NCBI RefSeq assembly: GCF_000382385.1
Contig: NZ_KB908321.1
Location: 152,178 to 216,177 of the forward strand
DNA length: 64,000 nucleotides
Direction: 5' to 3'
Source: Segatella maculosa DSM 19339 = JCM 15638
Lineage (GTDB): Bacteria > Bacteroidota > Bacteroidia > Bacteroidales > Bacteroidaceae
In this document: positions 28,461 through 37,471 of the stretch, piece after piece
How positions within the stretch are numbered: the first letter of the stretch is position 1
Layout of the letters: every line of letters begins with the position of its first letter
Program-made: the position numbers and the translations under genes
Notes under the pieces: generated by a model
What the model saw: the letters and a program-made list of their open reading frames with translations, nothing else
Databases searched by the model: none
Told to the model about the DNA's origin: nothing

Positions 28461-30080
28461 ATGAAACGTATACTATATTTTGTCTTGTCAGCCGTTTTAG
28501 TTGCTATGACCGTTGGTTGCCGAGACGATAAGAACGATGCCCCTGCTATGGTCAGTTCGCTGAATGCTTTCCCTGGTCACAATCGGGCCCTTGTAGAGTT
28601 TGCTACGCCTGAAGGTGCCGTGTCGGGGAGAGTCTTCTACGGTGCGGGTAAGTTCAAGAATTTCACCATCGACCAGTCAGCGGCACGTCAGAAGATTCTG
28701 CTGTCACAGTTGCCAGAGGGTGAACAGGTAATTCGTGTCGTTACTTACAACTCTGCAGGAAACAACTCCGACCCCAAGGGAGTGAAAGTGACCGTTTACG
28801 GCACCTCCTATTCTTCTAATCTGAAAAACCGAACCTTATTGACGCTTAAAAGAGTGTCGGCTTCATCCATTCGGATAGACTTCGATGAGAACAAACGGGA
28901 AGACGAATTGGGTGTAAGGGTGTTCTTTGTCAATCTGTCGGGCAGTAACGACAGTGTCTTCATCGATCGCAGCCTAAAGTCCGTCACGGTGAAAGACATT
29001 AATCTGACAAAGCCTTACTATTTCTGTACGGTCTACAAACCGGCTCCCACTTGCATCGATGAGTTTATAACATCAAAGATTGATGCAAAGGAGGCTTCGA
29101 TGAAGATATTTACAAAAGACGATTGGATTATCGCTGGCGTATCGGATGAACTGACGGGCAAGGAAGCAACAAAGCTCTTCGATAACAATGTGCTCACCGA
29201 TTGGCAGTCGAAGCCAACGGCAATGCCACATTGGGTTGCTGTCGATATGCAGTTGGAGAAGATTTTCAGTGGGTTTAGCGTCGTTCAGTCACAAGATCCA
29301 AAGGAAGTAGGCTTCAGCAAAGACTTCCGCTTCGAAGTGAGCAACGACAACGTCAATTGGGAAACCGTTAAAGAAGGACGGTTGAAAGCCTATAGTTACA
29401 AGCAGATCTTCCATTTGGACAAGCCGGTCACGGCTCGCTATTACAAACTGACGATACGCAATGCCTATAATGCAGGCACCACTTCTGCACAGCTTGCAGA
29501 GATAGACCTCTTCAACGACCTGAAGGCCAGCGGCACGAACGGGACCGATATGCCTACCTTGAAGAATGCCCGTGCACCGTTCAAGGGCGACGGCTCCGAC
29601 CTCTTCCCGGGTGCAGGCGCAGGCAGAATGCAGAAGATAACCGATTGGACGCACAGCAGCAACGTGAAGATTAGCTTTGATATTACGGAGAGTCTATTCA
29701 GTCCGTGGTGTGCTGCCGTCTGGGGCGTGCCCGCCGTCAACAACGGAAAGATGTATCAGACGCTCGACCTCCTGCCCGGACTCTATCTCCTGAAGATAGA
29801 CGTAGGAAAGGTGAGCAGTAATAACTGTGCTGAGATGTACGGTGTTGTTGCTACGGGCACCACATTGCCCGACTACAACGTAGTGACTACGGCAACAGAG
29901 ACATTAGGACAGGACAAGCTCTCCGACCACTTGGGCGTGACGAGAACCATTCCGTTTACGGTCAAGACGCCGTCGAAGGTGACCATCGGAACCGTCTTCA
30001 ACCTGCGCAACATGTATCCCGTAGACGGAACGCCGTGGACCTACATGACCATTCGCGGCTTCACACTCTCGCCACAGTAA
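28461..30080 (+). CDS. Surface lipoprotein with DUF4998-like, F5/8-type C and DUF5013-like domains
   Basis: 539 residues. Lipoprotein signal (VAMTVGC, Cys near residue 20). N-terminal ~90 residues resemble DUF4998 (NAFPGHNRALVEFATPEGAV). The middle holds a discoidin/F5-8 type C domain (about 225-350: LFDNNVLTDWQSKPTAMPHW, FRFEVSNDNVNW, RYYKLTIRNAY). The C-terminal third resembles DUF5013 (LFPGAGAGRMQKITDW, YQTLDLLPGLYLLKIDVG). This arrangement is common for surface glycan-binding proteins encoded right after susD. It probably helps capture the PUL substrate; no catalytic motif is visible. Domain names rest on pattern memory. Confidence 0.7.
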   Translation: MKRILYFVLSAVLVAMTVGCRDDKNDAPAMVSSLNAFPGHNRALVEFATPEGAVSGRVFYGAGKFKNFTIDQSAARQKILLSQLPEGEQVIRVVTYNSAGNNSDPKGVKVTVYGTSYSSNLKNRTLLTLKRVSASSIRIDFDENKREDELGVRVFFVNLSGSNDSVFIDRSLKSVTVKDINLTKPYYFCTVYKPAPTCIDEFITSKIDAKEASMKIFTKDDWIIAGVSDELTGKEATKLFDNNVLTDWQSKPTAMPHWVAVDMQLEKIFSGFSVVQSQDPKEVGFSKDFRFEVSNDNVNWETVKEGRLKAYSYKQIFHLDKPVTARYYKLTIRNAYNAGTTSAQLAEIDLFNDLKASGTNGTDMPTLKNARAPFKGDGSDLFPGAGAGRMQKITDWTHSSNVKISFDITESLFSPWCAAVWGVPAVNNGKMYQTLDLLPGLYLLKIDVGKVSSNNCAEMYGVVATGTTLPDYNVVTTATETLGQDKLSDHLGVTRTIPFTVKTPSKVTIGTVFNLRNMYPVDGTPWTYMTIRGFTLSPQ

Positions 30081-30117
30081 GCAGATGAGAAACATTAAAC
30101 TTAAAATAACAGCCATT

Positions 30118-31896
30118 ATGAATAAAGAGAATAAAACCCATCGCGCGGCCGTCCTCCGAGGTATGCAGGCGTTGCTTGTGTCGGCCGCAGTCTTATGTAC
30201 CTGTGGTTGTAAGGACTGGGAGGGCCTCGTCAATAATGAAAAGCCGTTCACCATTCATTCGATTGTCCCCTCACAGCTAATGGCCAACGACACTGTCACC
30301 ATTAAGGGTATAGGCTTCGACGATGCCGTCAAAGTATTGTTCAATCAAACCGAGGCTACCATCGTCTCAAAAAGCGCAGATGCTATCAAGGTAGTGCTTC
30401 CGGAGATGACGAACGGCAGTGATGCACTGACCGAGAAGATTGCCGTACGTGTGTATTCGCCCACCCAGTATCGCGAGAGGCCCTACGAGATGCAGTTCCC
30501 GAACGCGATATTCACGCTCGAGAGTCTGAAGTACAAGGTAGACACGCTGGCCCACTACCCTGTGGGACCGGGCAGCTACTACACGGAGATTGCACTGTCG
30601 CATGAAGAGTTCCCCCTGAAGGTACATTTCCTCACGATGAACGTGCGGGCGGAGCACCTCCTCTTCCGTCCCGTCCTTGCCGACGACCAGTTAGGCAATG
30701 CCGAACGTGTCGTTCACATGGGGCCACGCAAGACCGCGCAAGGGCACGGACGCTATTTCGCAGGCGTGAACGGCGACTTCTTCAACTTGGGCGGCGACAA
30801 CCGCATTCTCGACGGCATGACGCTCGACGGCAACGTCGTGGCATTGCCCACAGAGACCGGTGTCGGCAACATGATTGTACAGAAGGACGGGGCCGTCTTC
30901 ATCGACGAGCTTTCTTATTCAAAGCCACAGATCACCATTGGCGGAACCGTTACTCCACTCGACAACATCAACAACAAGCGGGCCAATGACCAGATTGTGC
31001 TTTACAACCACTTCTATGGTGCGACGACCCAAACTGATGACACCGGCACCGAAGTCGTCGTGAAGCCTACCGAAGGTGCATGGGCACTCAATGCCAACGT
31101 AGCGTTCGAGGTCATTGAGACGCACACTGCCAAGGGCAACACCGCTATTCCCGAAGGTTGCGCCGTACTTTCGGCCACGGGAACGAAACAAGCCGTGCTC
31201 AACGCGCTGCACGCAGGCGACAAGGGAACGTTCAACATTGCCCTCGCGGCTGCCAGCTACAACCTCTCCGCGCCCATTCACACGCTCGGCGTGAAGCCCC
31301 TGATACTGAAAGACGGGGAACCGACTTCCTACGTCTGGAACGAGCGTCACCCGAGAACTTCATTGGGCCTCTCGGCCGACAGGAGCACGCTGTATATGTG
31401 CGTGGTAGACGGCCGCTGGAGGAACGTTTCCGCTGGTGTCACCACCACCCAGCTGGCCCTGCTCATGAAGCGTGCCGGGGCAGCCACCGCCTTCAACCTC
31501 GACGGCGGCGGTTCGAGCACTATGTACGCCTACAACACAGGCCTCGACGGAACGGGGTTGATGAACCGTCCCAATGGCGGGACCTACACGCGCAAGGTAG
31601 CGAACGCATTCTTTGCCGTTGCCGACGTGAAAGACGACAACCGGATTGCAGCAATAGCCTCGGCCGGATACGTCATCCGCGTGAAGCAAGGCGAGTCGGC
31701 TGCGCTCCGCTTCTACGGCATCAATGCCGCCGGCCTCATTGTCGACAACGACCTGAAAGACGTGCAACTCGCCGTGTCGCCCGCCTTGGGCACCATCGAG
31801 GGCCAGACGTTCAAGGCCACGGGCAAGCAACGCTACGGCATCATTACGGCCACCCATCAGGGCGTCAGCACACAAATCAGAGTGTATGTCGAATAA
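30118..31896 (+). CDS. Lipoprotein with IPT/TIG and phosphodiester-glycosidase (NAGPA-like) domains
   Basis: About 592 residues from the ATG at 30118. An ATG at 30085 gives 11 more residues, but the signal sequence (RGMQALLVSAAVLCTCGC) is better placed from 30118. After the lipid-modified Cys comes an IPT/TIG fold (FTIHSIVPSQLMANDTVTIK), then the NAGPA/DUF2233 domain: FAGVNGDFFNLGGDNRILDG, HPRTSLGLSADRSTLYMCVV, TTTQLALLMKRAGAATAFNL and DGGGSSTMY. A Big-like domain ends the protein. NAGPA-domain enzymes remove GlcNAc from phosphodiesters or act on related linkages, so a phospho-linked sugar substrate is possible. Strongly GC-rich (38 of 60 bases at 31501-31560). It starts 4-37 bp after the previous stop. 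Confidence 0.8.
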   Translation: MNKENKTHRAAVLRGMQALLVSAAVLCTCGCKDWEGLVNNEKPFTIHSIVPSQLMANDTVTIKGIGFDDAVKVLFNQTEATIVSKSADAIKVVLPEMTNGSDALTEKIAVRVYSPTQYRERPYEMQFPNAIFTLESLKYKVDTLAHYPVGPGSYYTEIALSHEEFPLKVHFLTMNVRAEHLLFRPVLADDQLGNAERVVHMGPRKTAQGHGRYFAGVNGDFFNLGGDNRILDGMTLDGNVVALPTETGVGNMIVQKDGAVFIDELSYSKPQITIGGTVTPLDNINNKRANDQIVLYNHFYGATTQTDDTGTEVVVKPTEGAWALNANVAFEVIETHTAKGNTAIPEGCAVLSATGTKQAVLNALHAGDKGTFNIALAAASYNLSAPIHTLGVKPLILKDGEPTSYVWNERHPRTSLGLSADRSTLYMCVVDGRWRNVSAGVTTTQLALLMKRAGAATAFNLDGGGSSTMYAYNTGLDGTGLMNRPNGGTYTRKVANAFFAVADVKDDNRIAAIASAGYVIRVKQGESAALRFYGINAAGLIVDNDLKDVQLAVSPALGTIEGQTFKATGKQRYGIITATHQGVSTQIRVYVE

Positions 31897-31930
31897 AACC
31901 GTCTCTCCCTCGCGCCCATCAGGTTACGTG

Positions 31931-31987
31931 TCTCGCTCGTCCTTATACACTTCCTCCGCGAGGTGTATAAGGAGTGTGAGGCGAGAG
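31931..31987 (+). terminator. Nested stem-loop after the NAGPA-like gene
   Basis: CCTTATACAC (31941-31950) pairs with GTGTATAAGG (31963-31972). Outside it TCTCGC (31931) pairs with GCGAGA (31981). No T-run follows, so this may be a processing or partial-termination hairpin inside the PUL operon rather than a simple terminator. Confidence 0.5.
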
Positions 31988-32000
31988 ATACCGTATGTGT

Positions 32001-32092
32001 CGAATTATCTTCCCGATGAGAAATATTTCTCTTCATGAAGATAAATATTTCTCTTCGGGTAGAGAAATATTTCTCATCGGGAAGATAATTCG
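32001..32092. repeat. 31-bp perfect inverted repeat with 22-bp internal spacing
   Basis: Arms 32001-32031 and 32062-32092 are perfect inverted copies of 31 bp around a 30-bp centre with TTCATGAA. AAATATTT occurs at 32021, 32043 and 32065, exactly 22 bp apart. Lies in the 335-bp gap (31897-32231) inside the PUL operon. In RNA it would form a very stable hairpin. Confidence 0.9.
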
Positions 32093-32231
32093 ATAAGTAT
32101 ACTATCTGTCGGGTCGGAGTCCTTATATACAAAGCCCGACACATAGCCTTTGTCGGCCGCATAACACTGCCTTGCGCATCAACCGGCGAAACGGAAGGGA
32201 CGATATGAGAGAGAAACGTAACGAAGAATGT

Positions 32232-35030
32232 ATGAAAAAGCTAATCATCAAAGGAATGAAAACGAAGAAGAAATGGCTGTATGCCGTGCTCGCCCTGCTC
32301 ATTCAGGGCGCGGGGGCGGCCTACGGACAAAGCCCCGCAGGCAACGACACAGTGAAAACAGGGCAACAGACGGGCGAGGTCTCGTATGCCGGCATCAAGA
32401 TGGAGAAGGTGGGCGAGAGCAACTTGTCTGCAACTGCCGGACAGAAGCATGCCGACGGACGGGTCATCAACGACACGGAGCTGACCTATTCGGGCAAGTG
32501 GGAATTCAATCGCTTGTTGCCCAGAAGCGGAGGCTACTTCTGTAACACGCGTAGCTATGCGCAACAGAATGGGGCTACGGCAAGTTGTCTCCTCAACGAT
32601 TGCGAGGGCATTCGCTGGTATGCGAAGCCTGTGGCCGGAGCCGTGGCCGAGGTCTATATAGATGGAAAGTTAGTGAAAACGGTGGACTGTGCCAAGCCTG
32701 CCGCCGATGGACTGCTGTTCGACTCGGGTGCGCTGTCACGGGGCGACCACAGGCTCGTTATCGTGGCTAAGTCGGGGGCCGTGGAGATAGATTGGCTGCT
32801 GTGTAAAGGTAAGCCGGCCGGTCCCGTGCAGATAGATGCCGGCAATCGTTCGTTCGTGCAATACACGGCGGGCTTCAGGCTCACGCCGGCCGACTTGCAA
32901 CGTGCGCAGAGTGTGGCCGAAGCTACCCTGTCGGACGAAGAGTGGGAGCTTTGTGCCAAGGGCGGCACGGTGAGATGCTATGGCGAAACAGGCCCCGATG
33001 GCGGCACGATGCAGCTGTATGTGAACGACAAGCCTTATCGGACGGTGAACTGCTATTCTAAGGTTCCGCAAAAGCATCGGTTGCTCTTCACGGTCGACCA
33101 CCTTATGGCAGATCAATATAACCGTATCAAGGGCATCGTTGTTTCTAAAGGAAAGCGGGTGGCCCTTGAGCATTTCGTGACAGATGACCCCTCGTGCCTG
33201 ATGGTGGAGATGAACCGGCAGACCGACGAAGAGCTTGCACAAATGGCACGCCATGCAAAGAAGGCTTCAGACCCTGCAGGTTGGAAGCCCGTCGGGTTTG
33301 AGGCTATGGCTCCGGTGCGTGGCGTGAAGTTAGAGGATGGCGTGTTCAAGACCATCTTCGACAGGAATATCCGATACTTGGAGGATTGTCTTCGCAAGCC
33401 CAACTGGGTGGATGCCAAAGACCAAGACCGCATTTGGATCGATATGCTCATGGGCTCTAACGAAGGACGAATGCTGGGTGGCATGGGACATACGCTGCGC
33501 TTCCGCGACGTTCCTGCATTCAGCAAAGCCATAGAGGATATTCTGGAGCAAATAGACCGCAGGCAGTTTGCCAACGGCAATGGCTATCTTATGCCCTATC
33601 AGAGCCTGAACTACAAGCTTTCTACGGACACGTGGCCGGGCGTGATGCGCGACGAGCAGAAGAACTATGACCGCGCCATGCTCACGAAAGGCTTGCTTGC
33701 CGCGGGATTAGGCGGACATGAGAGGGGTTATCGGCTATTGAGACCTTTCTATGACTGGTTCAACAACGCGAAGGAGTATCTTCCGTTGATGCTGTTGGGC
33801 AGCATGGGCATACAGGGCAGCATAGCCGGGCCAATGGTCTACCACTCTCCGGTGGGAAAACCCGAGGATATTCAGACCAACATGAAGTATTACGACATGG
33901 ACTGGTGGCTGAATGACTTGGCACAAGGTCTGCCAGAGGCAGCATGGCGCTTCACACTCAACCGTCCTCACAACTATCTGCTGACAAGTGTGTGTGCCTT
34001 GTTCGACATCTACAAGGCAACGGGCAGCAAGCGCTACCTGAATGCCGCCTTGGGGGCATGGAGAATCTATTCGGGCTATTTCCAAATACCTGGCGGAGGC
34101 ATCAGTCTCTGTGAGCACTTTGAGTGCCGTCCGAAGTCGCACGTGCTGACCAACCTTCCCAACAACATCTACGAAACCTGCGGAAGCGTGTTCTGGATAG
34201 ACTTGAATCATCGCTTCCTTCAGCTTTGGCCGACAAAAGAGCGCTATGCTTCGGAAATAGAAAAGTCGCTCTACAATGTAGTCTTCGCAGCACAGGGCGA
34301 GAATGGTTGCATACGTTACTTCAATCAGGTGAACGATGCTAAGTATCCAGCTATGTGCTATAACACCTGTTGCGAGATACAAGCCACTGCTTTATACGGT
34401 ATGTTACCACAGTATGTCTATTCAGTTGCACCTGACGGTGTGTTCGTCAATCTGTTCTCGGCTTCCGACATCGACTTTAAGGTTAAAGACCAACCGGTGA
34501 AGCTGACGATGAAGACGCAGTTCCCATACGGCAATCAAGTAGCCCTGCGAGTATCGGCAGACCGTCCTGTGACGATGAAAGTCCGTGTCCGCATTCCCGA
34601 ATGGGCAAAGGGTGGTGTCGTGCTTCGCGTGAACGATCGAAAGGTGAAGACCGGAATGCCCGGCAGCTACGTAGAAATAGATCGTACATGGAAGGACAAC
34701 GACGAAATAACATGGAGCCTCCCGATGACATGGAGCTATGAAAAGTATATCGGTGCGACGCGTATTGCGGGTGCAACACGCTATGCCTTCTTCTATGGAC
34801 CGATGCTGATGGCACTACAAGGTCCGATGATGAAAGATGCAGAGCAGGCACCCAATGAGCCTTCTGTTAAGTTTGATGTCTCGCCCGATGAGTTCTTGAA
34901 ACGTATCAAGTCGACGGATAAGCCTTGTGAGTTTATGGTAGAGGGAATGCCCGACTACAGGTTTACGCCTTATTTCTCGTTGCAAGGCGGTAACTTCACA
35001 TGCTTTCCGGGCCTGCGGCAGGCGAAATAA
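32232..35030 (+). CDS. GH127-like (DUF1680) glycoside hydrolase, beta-L-arabinofuranosidase family
   Basis: About 932 residues. Start 32232 or 32256 (MKTKKKWLYAVLALL) both give a signal peptide; the open frame also runs up to 32172. Residues ~60-330 form two beta-sandwich-like modules (VYIDGKLVKTVDCAK and MQLYVNDKPYRTVNCYSK). The rest is the (alpha/alpha)6 GH127 domain. The zinc/catalytic set of that family appears conserved: YETCGS gives Glu648 and Cys650, and NTCCE gives Cys713 and Cys714, where the first Cys of the CC pair is the nucleophile in the characterised enzyme. The C-terminal sandwich carries VRIPEWAKGGV and YAFFYGPMLMAL. It would remove L-arabinofuranose or a related sugar. Substrate is inference. 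Confidence 0.85.
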   Translation: MKKLIIKGMKTKKKWLYAVLALLIQGAGAAYGQSPAGNDTVKTGQQTGEVSYAGIKMEKVGESNLSATAGQKHADGRVINDTELTYSGKWEFNRLLPRSGGYFCNTRSYAQQNGATASCLLNDCEGIRWYAKPVAGAVAEVYIDGKLVKTVDCAKPAADGLLFDSGALSRGDHRLVIVAKSGAVEIDWLLCKGKPAGPVQIDAGNRSFVQYTAGFRLTPADLQRAQSVAEATLSDEEWELCAKGGTVRCYGETGPDGGTMQLYVNDKPYRTVNCYSKVPQKHRLLFTVDHLMADQYNRIKGIVVSKGKRVALEHFVTDDPSCLMVEMNRQTDEELAQMARHAKKASDPAGWKPVGFEAMAPVRGVKLEDGVFKTIFDRNIRYLEDCLRKPNWVDAKDQDRIWIDMLMGSNEGRMLGGMGHTLRFRDVPAFSKAIEDILEQIDRRQFANGNGYLMPYQSLNYKLSTDTWPGVMRDEQKNYDRAMLTKGLLAAGLGGHERGYRLLRPFYDWFNNAKEYLPLMLLGSMGIQGSIAGPMVYHSPVGKPEDIQTNMKYYDMDWWLNDLAQGLPEAAWRFTLNRPHNYLLTSVCALFDIYKATGSKRYLNAALGAWRIYSGYFQIPGGGISLCEHFECRPKSHVLTNLPNNIYETCGSVFWIDLNHRFLQLWPTKERYASEIEKSLYNVVFAAQGENGCIRYFNQVNDAKYPAMCYNTCCEIQATALYGMLPQYVYSVAPDGVFVNLFSASDIDFKVKDQPVKLTMKTQFPYGNQVALRVSADRPVTMKVRVRIPEWAKGGVVLRVNDRKVKTGMPGSYVEIDRTWKDNDEITWSLPMTWSYEKYIGATRIAGATRYAFFYGPMLMALQGPMMKDAEQAPNEPSVKFDVSPDEFLKRIKSTDKPCEFMVEGMPDYRFTPYFSLQGGNFTCFPGLRQAK

Positions 35031-35055
35031 TCAAACAAGTAAAATGTAGAAAGCT

Positions 35056-36303
35056 ATGAATGATAAGCAGAAAATGAGGAAAATAAACTGTAAACATAAA
35101 GTTGTCTTCTTGTTGCTTGCCTTCCAACTTCTTTCTTTCATGGGAAATATAGGATGTGCTGAAATGCAAGCCAGCACGAAATGCACGGCAAAAGAGAGCA
35201 TCCTGTATGACCGGAAGCTTGATGATAGGAAGGCAATCCCGGAGCTATTGCTCAACGACGCCGGTGCATATCGGAAGGACGGCCTTGCCATCGTGCAGAA
35301 AGATAGTATGGTGAAGTTGAATATCTTCTATGCCTTGGCGGAGCGTGTAGTGAGATACCGCGTCTCATTCTCGGCCGATGCCACAGCTCTCTTCCGAAGT
35401 AGCCTCAGTGATTTCGGTGTCTATGTGGATATTCCGCATCAACGCGTCTCCATGGCGACGAATCCCGCTACGGAGATGCAGGTTCCTTTCCTGCAAGGGA
35501 ACAGGGAATATATGATAGAAATCTACCATATCTATCAGCAAGCAAAGGTGCGTATCACCGACTTGCAGACAAAGAAGCATGCAGAGTTGTGTGCCACTAA
35601 TGACGGAACGGGAGGCTGTGGGGCCGGAACATTGCAAAAAGGCTTCTCTGTCGGCATGCAATGGGACCACTATTGCTTTGGGTTGGTAAGCGGAACGTCA
35701 TTCTTGGTGAAGCGCATTACTGTTTGTGCGCTGAAGCGAAAGGTGAAAGTGCTGCTCTATGGTGACTCCATCACGCAGCCCGAAGGCTATTTCCCCACAA
35801 AGACTTTCCCCGAATCGTGGACGCAGCTGGTCATCGGCAGGCTGAAAGGGAATGCCATGTCAAGCGGACGTGGTGGAGGAAACATCTCGATGCTGTCGGA
35901 ATATATCCGGAACGAGCTCCCTCACATCAAAACAAAGTATGTCATGGTGACCATCGGGACCAACGGTGGAAACACGGAAGAGAACCTGACGGCACTAATA
36001 GATTATATCCGCAGCCAAGGCGCAATCCCCATTCTCAACAATATTCCCTGTAACGAAAGTGGAACGCAGGTGAGCAACAATGCCATCATTGAGAAAGTAC
36101 GCCGCAAGGAAGGTATCAACGGGTGCAGGTTCGACTTGCCGACATCGTTGGCCGGCGACGGTAAGGAAGTAGACAGGTCGCTGATGTTCTGGGAAGACTA
36201 TACCGGCAGCTACGGTTGGCAGATTTATCATCACCCCAACGAGCGGGGAGGACGCAGAATGTTTGAGCAGACACTTACGGACATTCCCGAAATCTATCGA
36301 TAA
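35056..36303 (+). CDS. Secreted SGNH/GDSL hydrolase
   Basis: 415 residues. N-terminal signal region (VVFLLLAFQLLSFMGNIGC) with a possible lipobox, a beta-sandwich of about 150 residues (VVRYRVSFSADATALFRSSL), then an SGNH hydrolase domain: VLLYGDSIT (nucleophile Ser238), the block II Gly region SSGRGGGNIS, block III TIGTNGGN and a late YHHPNERGG in the block V position. Such PUL enzymes are usually carbohydrate acetyl- or other esterases. 25 bp after the GH127-like gene, 34 bp before the TIM-barrel gene. Confidence 0.8.
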   Translation: MNDKQKMRKINCKHKVVFLLLAFQLLSFMGNIGCAEMQASTKCTAKESILYDRKLDDRKAIPELLLNDAGAYRKDGLAIVQKDSMVKLNIFYALAERVVRYRVSFSADATALFRSSLSDFGVYVDIPHQRVSMATNPATEMQVPFLQGNREYMIEIYHIYQQAKVRITDLQTKKHAELCATNDGTGGCGAGTLQKGFSVGMQWDHYCFGLVSGTSFLVKRITVCALKRKVKVLLYGDSITQPEGYFPTKTFPESWTQLVIGRLKGNAMSSGRGGGNISMLSEYIRNELPHIKTKYVMVTIGTNGGNTEENLTALIDYIRSQGAIPILNNIPCNESGTQVSNNAIIEKVRRKEGINGCRFDLPTSLAGDGKEVDRSLMFWEDYTGSYGWQIYHHPNERGGRRMFEQTLTDIPEIYR

Positions 36304-36337
36304 TTCAATCTATTGTTTAACTTTAAAATCATAATTT

Positions 36338-37309
36338 ATGTACAAGTATTCTGTAATTTTAGGTAACTTAGGCAACACGTGTGATCGTTTCTGCAAGGGA
36401 TACAAAGACAATCCCAGCACAGAAGAAATGCTTGCCGAGGCTGTGAAAATCCCTCATGTCGAGGGCATCGAACTGGTGGGGACATGGGACATCAGGCCCG
36501 ACAACGTGAAAGACATGAAACGCCGCATGCAGGATTACGGGAAGACCTGCGTCTCTATCATTCCCGATGTGTTCACGGACAAGGTCTACGGCAAGGGAAC
36601 CATCACCAACAACGACCCGGCCATTCGCCGCAAGGCCCTCGACTATCTGCGCAAGATAGGCGAGATTGCCCTCGAGATGGATTGTAAGTTGGTGAACATG
36701 TGGATGGCACAAGACGGCTACGACTATCTGCTTTCCACCGATTATGACCAAAAACGCGACTGGCTCTGCGAGGGAACGGCTGCGTTGGCAAAGGAATTTC
36801 CTACATTGAAGTTTGCCTTGGAGTATAAACCCAAGGAGCCTCGCAACTTCTCTTTCCACGCCCGCATGGCCGACACGCTTCTTGCAGCGCAAGAAACGGG
36901 GTGCGACAACGTCGGCATTTGCATCGACACGGGCCACAGTTTCTATGCCGGTGAGAACACGGCCGAAGCCGTCGTACTGGCAAAGCGGGCGGGCAACAAA
37001 CTCTTCCACATGCATTTCAACGACAACCACGGCTGTTGGGACGACGACATGATGGTGGCTTCGGTCCACAGTACCGTTTACATTGACCTGCTGTTCCAGC
37101 TGAAGAAGACCGGCTACCAGGGTTGGCTGTCGATGGACCAATATCCTTATCGCGAGCATGCAACTGATGCCATCGGCGAAAGTGTACTGTGGGTGCGCAG
37201 GTTTGAGGAAATCGTCGAGCATAATTTTACCGAAATCGAAAATCTGATTCGCAAGGACGATGCCGTGGAGACCTCAAGGTTCATGCGCAAGGCCTTGTTC
37301 GGAAAATAA
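36338..37309 (+). CDS. Xylose-isomerase-like TIM-barrel sugar isomerase/epimerase
   Basis: 323 residues, cytoplasmic (no signal peptide). AP-endonuclease-2/xylose-isomerase-like barrel. Probable metal ligands are Glu in FALEYKPKEPR, Asp in ICIDTGHS, His in FHMHFNDNHG and Asp in WDDDMM. This layout resembles the L-rhamnose isomerase/D-tagatose-3-epimerase group (Pseudomonas type) more than RhaA. It closes the PUL operon and may process a second sugar released by the PUL, or be an alternative rhamnose or ketose isomerase. The rha cluster already has rhaA, so the duplication of function is notable. The substrate is not determinable from sequence. Confidence 0.75.
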   Translation: MYKYSVILGNLGNTCDRFCKGYKDNPSTEEMLAEAVKIPHVEGIELVGTWDIRPDNVKDMKRRMQDYGKTCVSIIPDVFTDKVYGKGTITNNDPAIRRKALDYLRKIGEIALEMDCKLVNMWMAQDGYDYLLSTDYDQKRDWLCEGTAALAKEFPTLKFALEYKPKEPRNFSFHARMADTLLAAQETGCDNVGICIDTGHSFYAGENTAEAVVLAKRAGNKLFHMHFNDNHGCWDDDMMVASVHSTVYIDLLFQLKKTGYQGWLSMDQYPYREHATDAIGESVLWVRRFEEIVEHNFTEIENLIRKDDAVETSRFMRKALFGK

Positions 37310-37333
37310 GATATTGTTTTCAGGGAACAAAAG

Positions 37334-37387
37334 AAGGCATACGCTTCAAGACAAACCGCAACACGTTTGTCCGTGCGTATGCCTTTG
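37334..37387 (+). terminator. Hairpin at the end of the PUL operon
   Basis: AAGGCATACGC (37334-37344) pairs with GCGTATGCCTT (37375-37385). Inside it ACAAAC pairs with GTTTGT. It lies 24 bp after the last PUL stop. Confidence 0.65.
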
Positions 37388-37471
37388 ATAGATTATGGCA
37401 AGTAAAGGTTCGGGATAAGAAAAATACTTATCACCCATGGTTGACGAAAGAAAAATCGACAAACAAACCCT

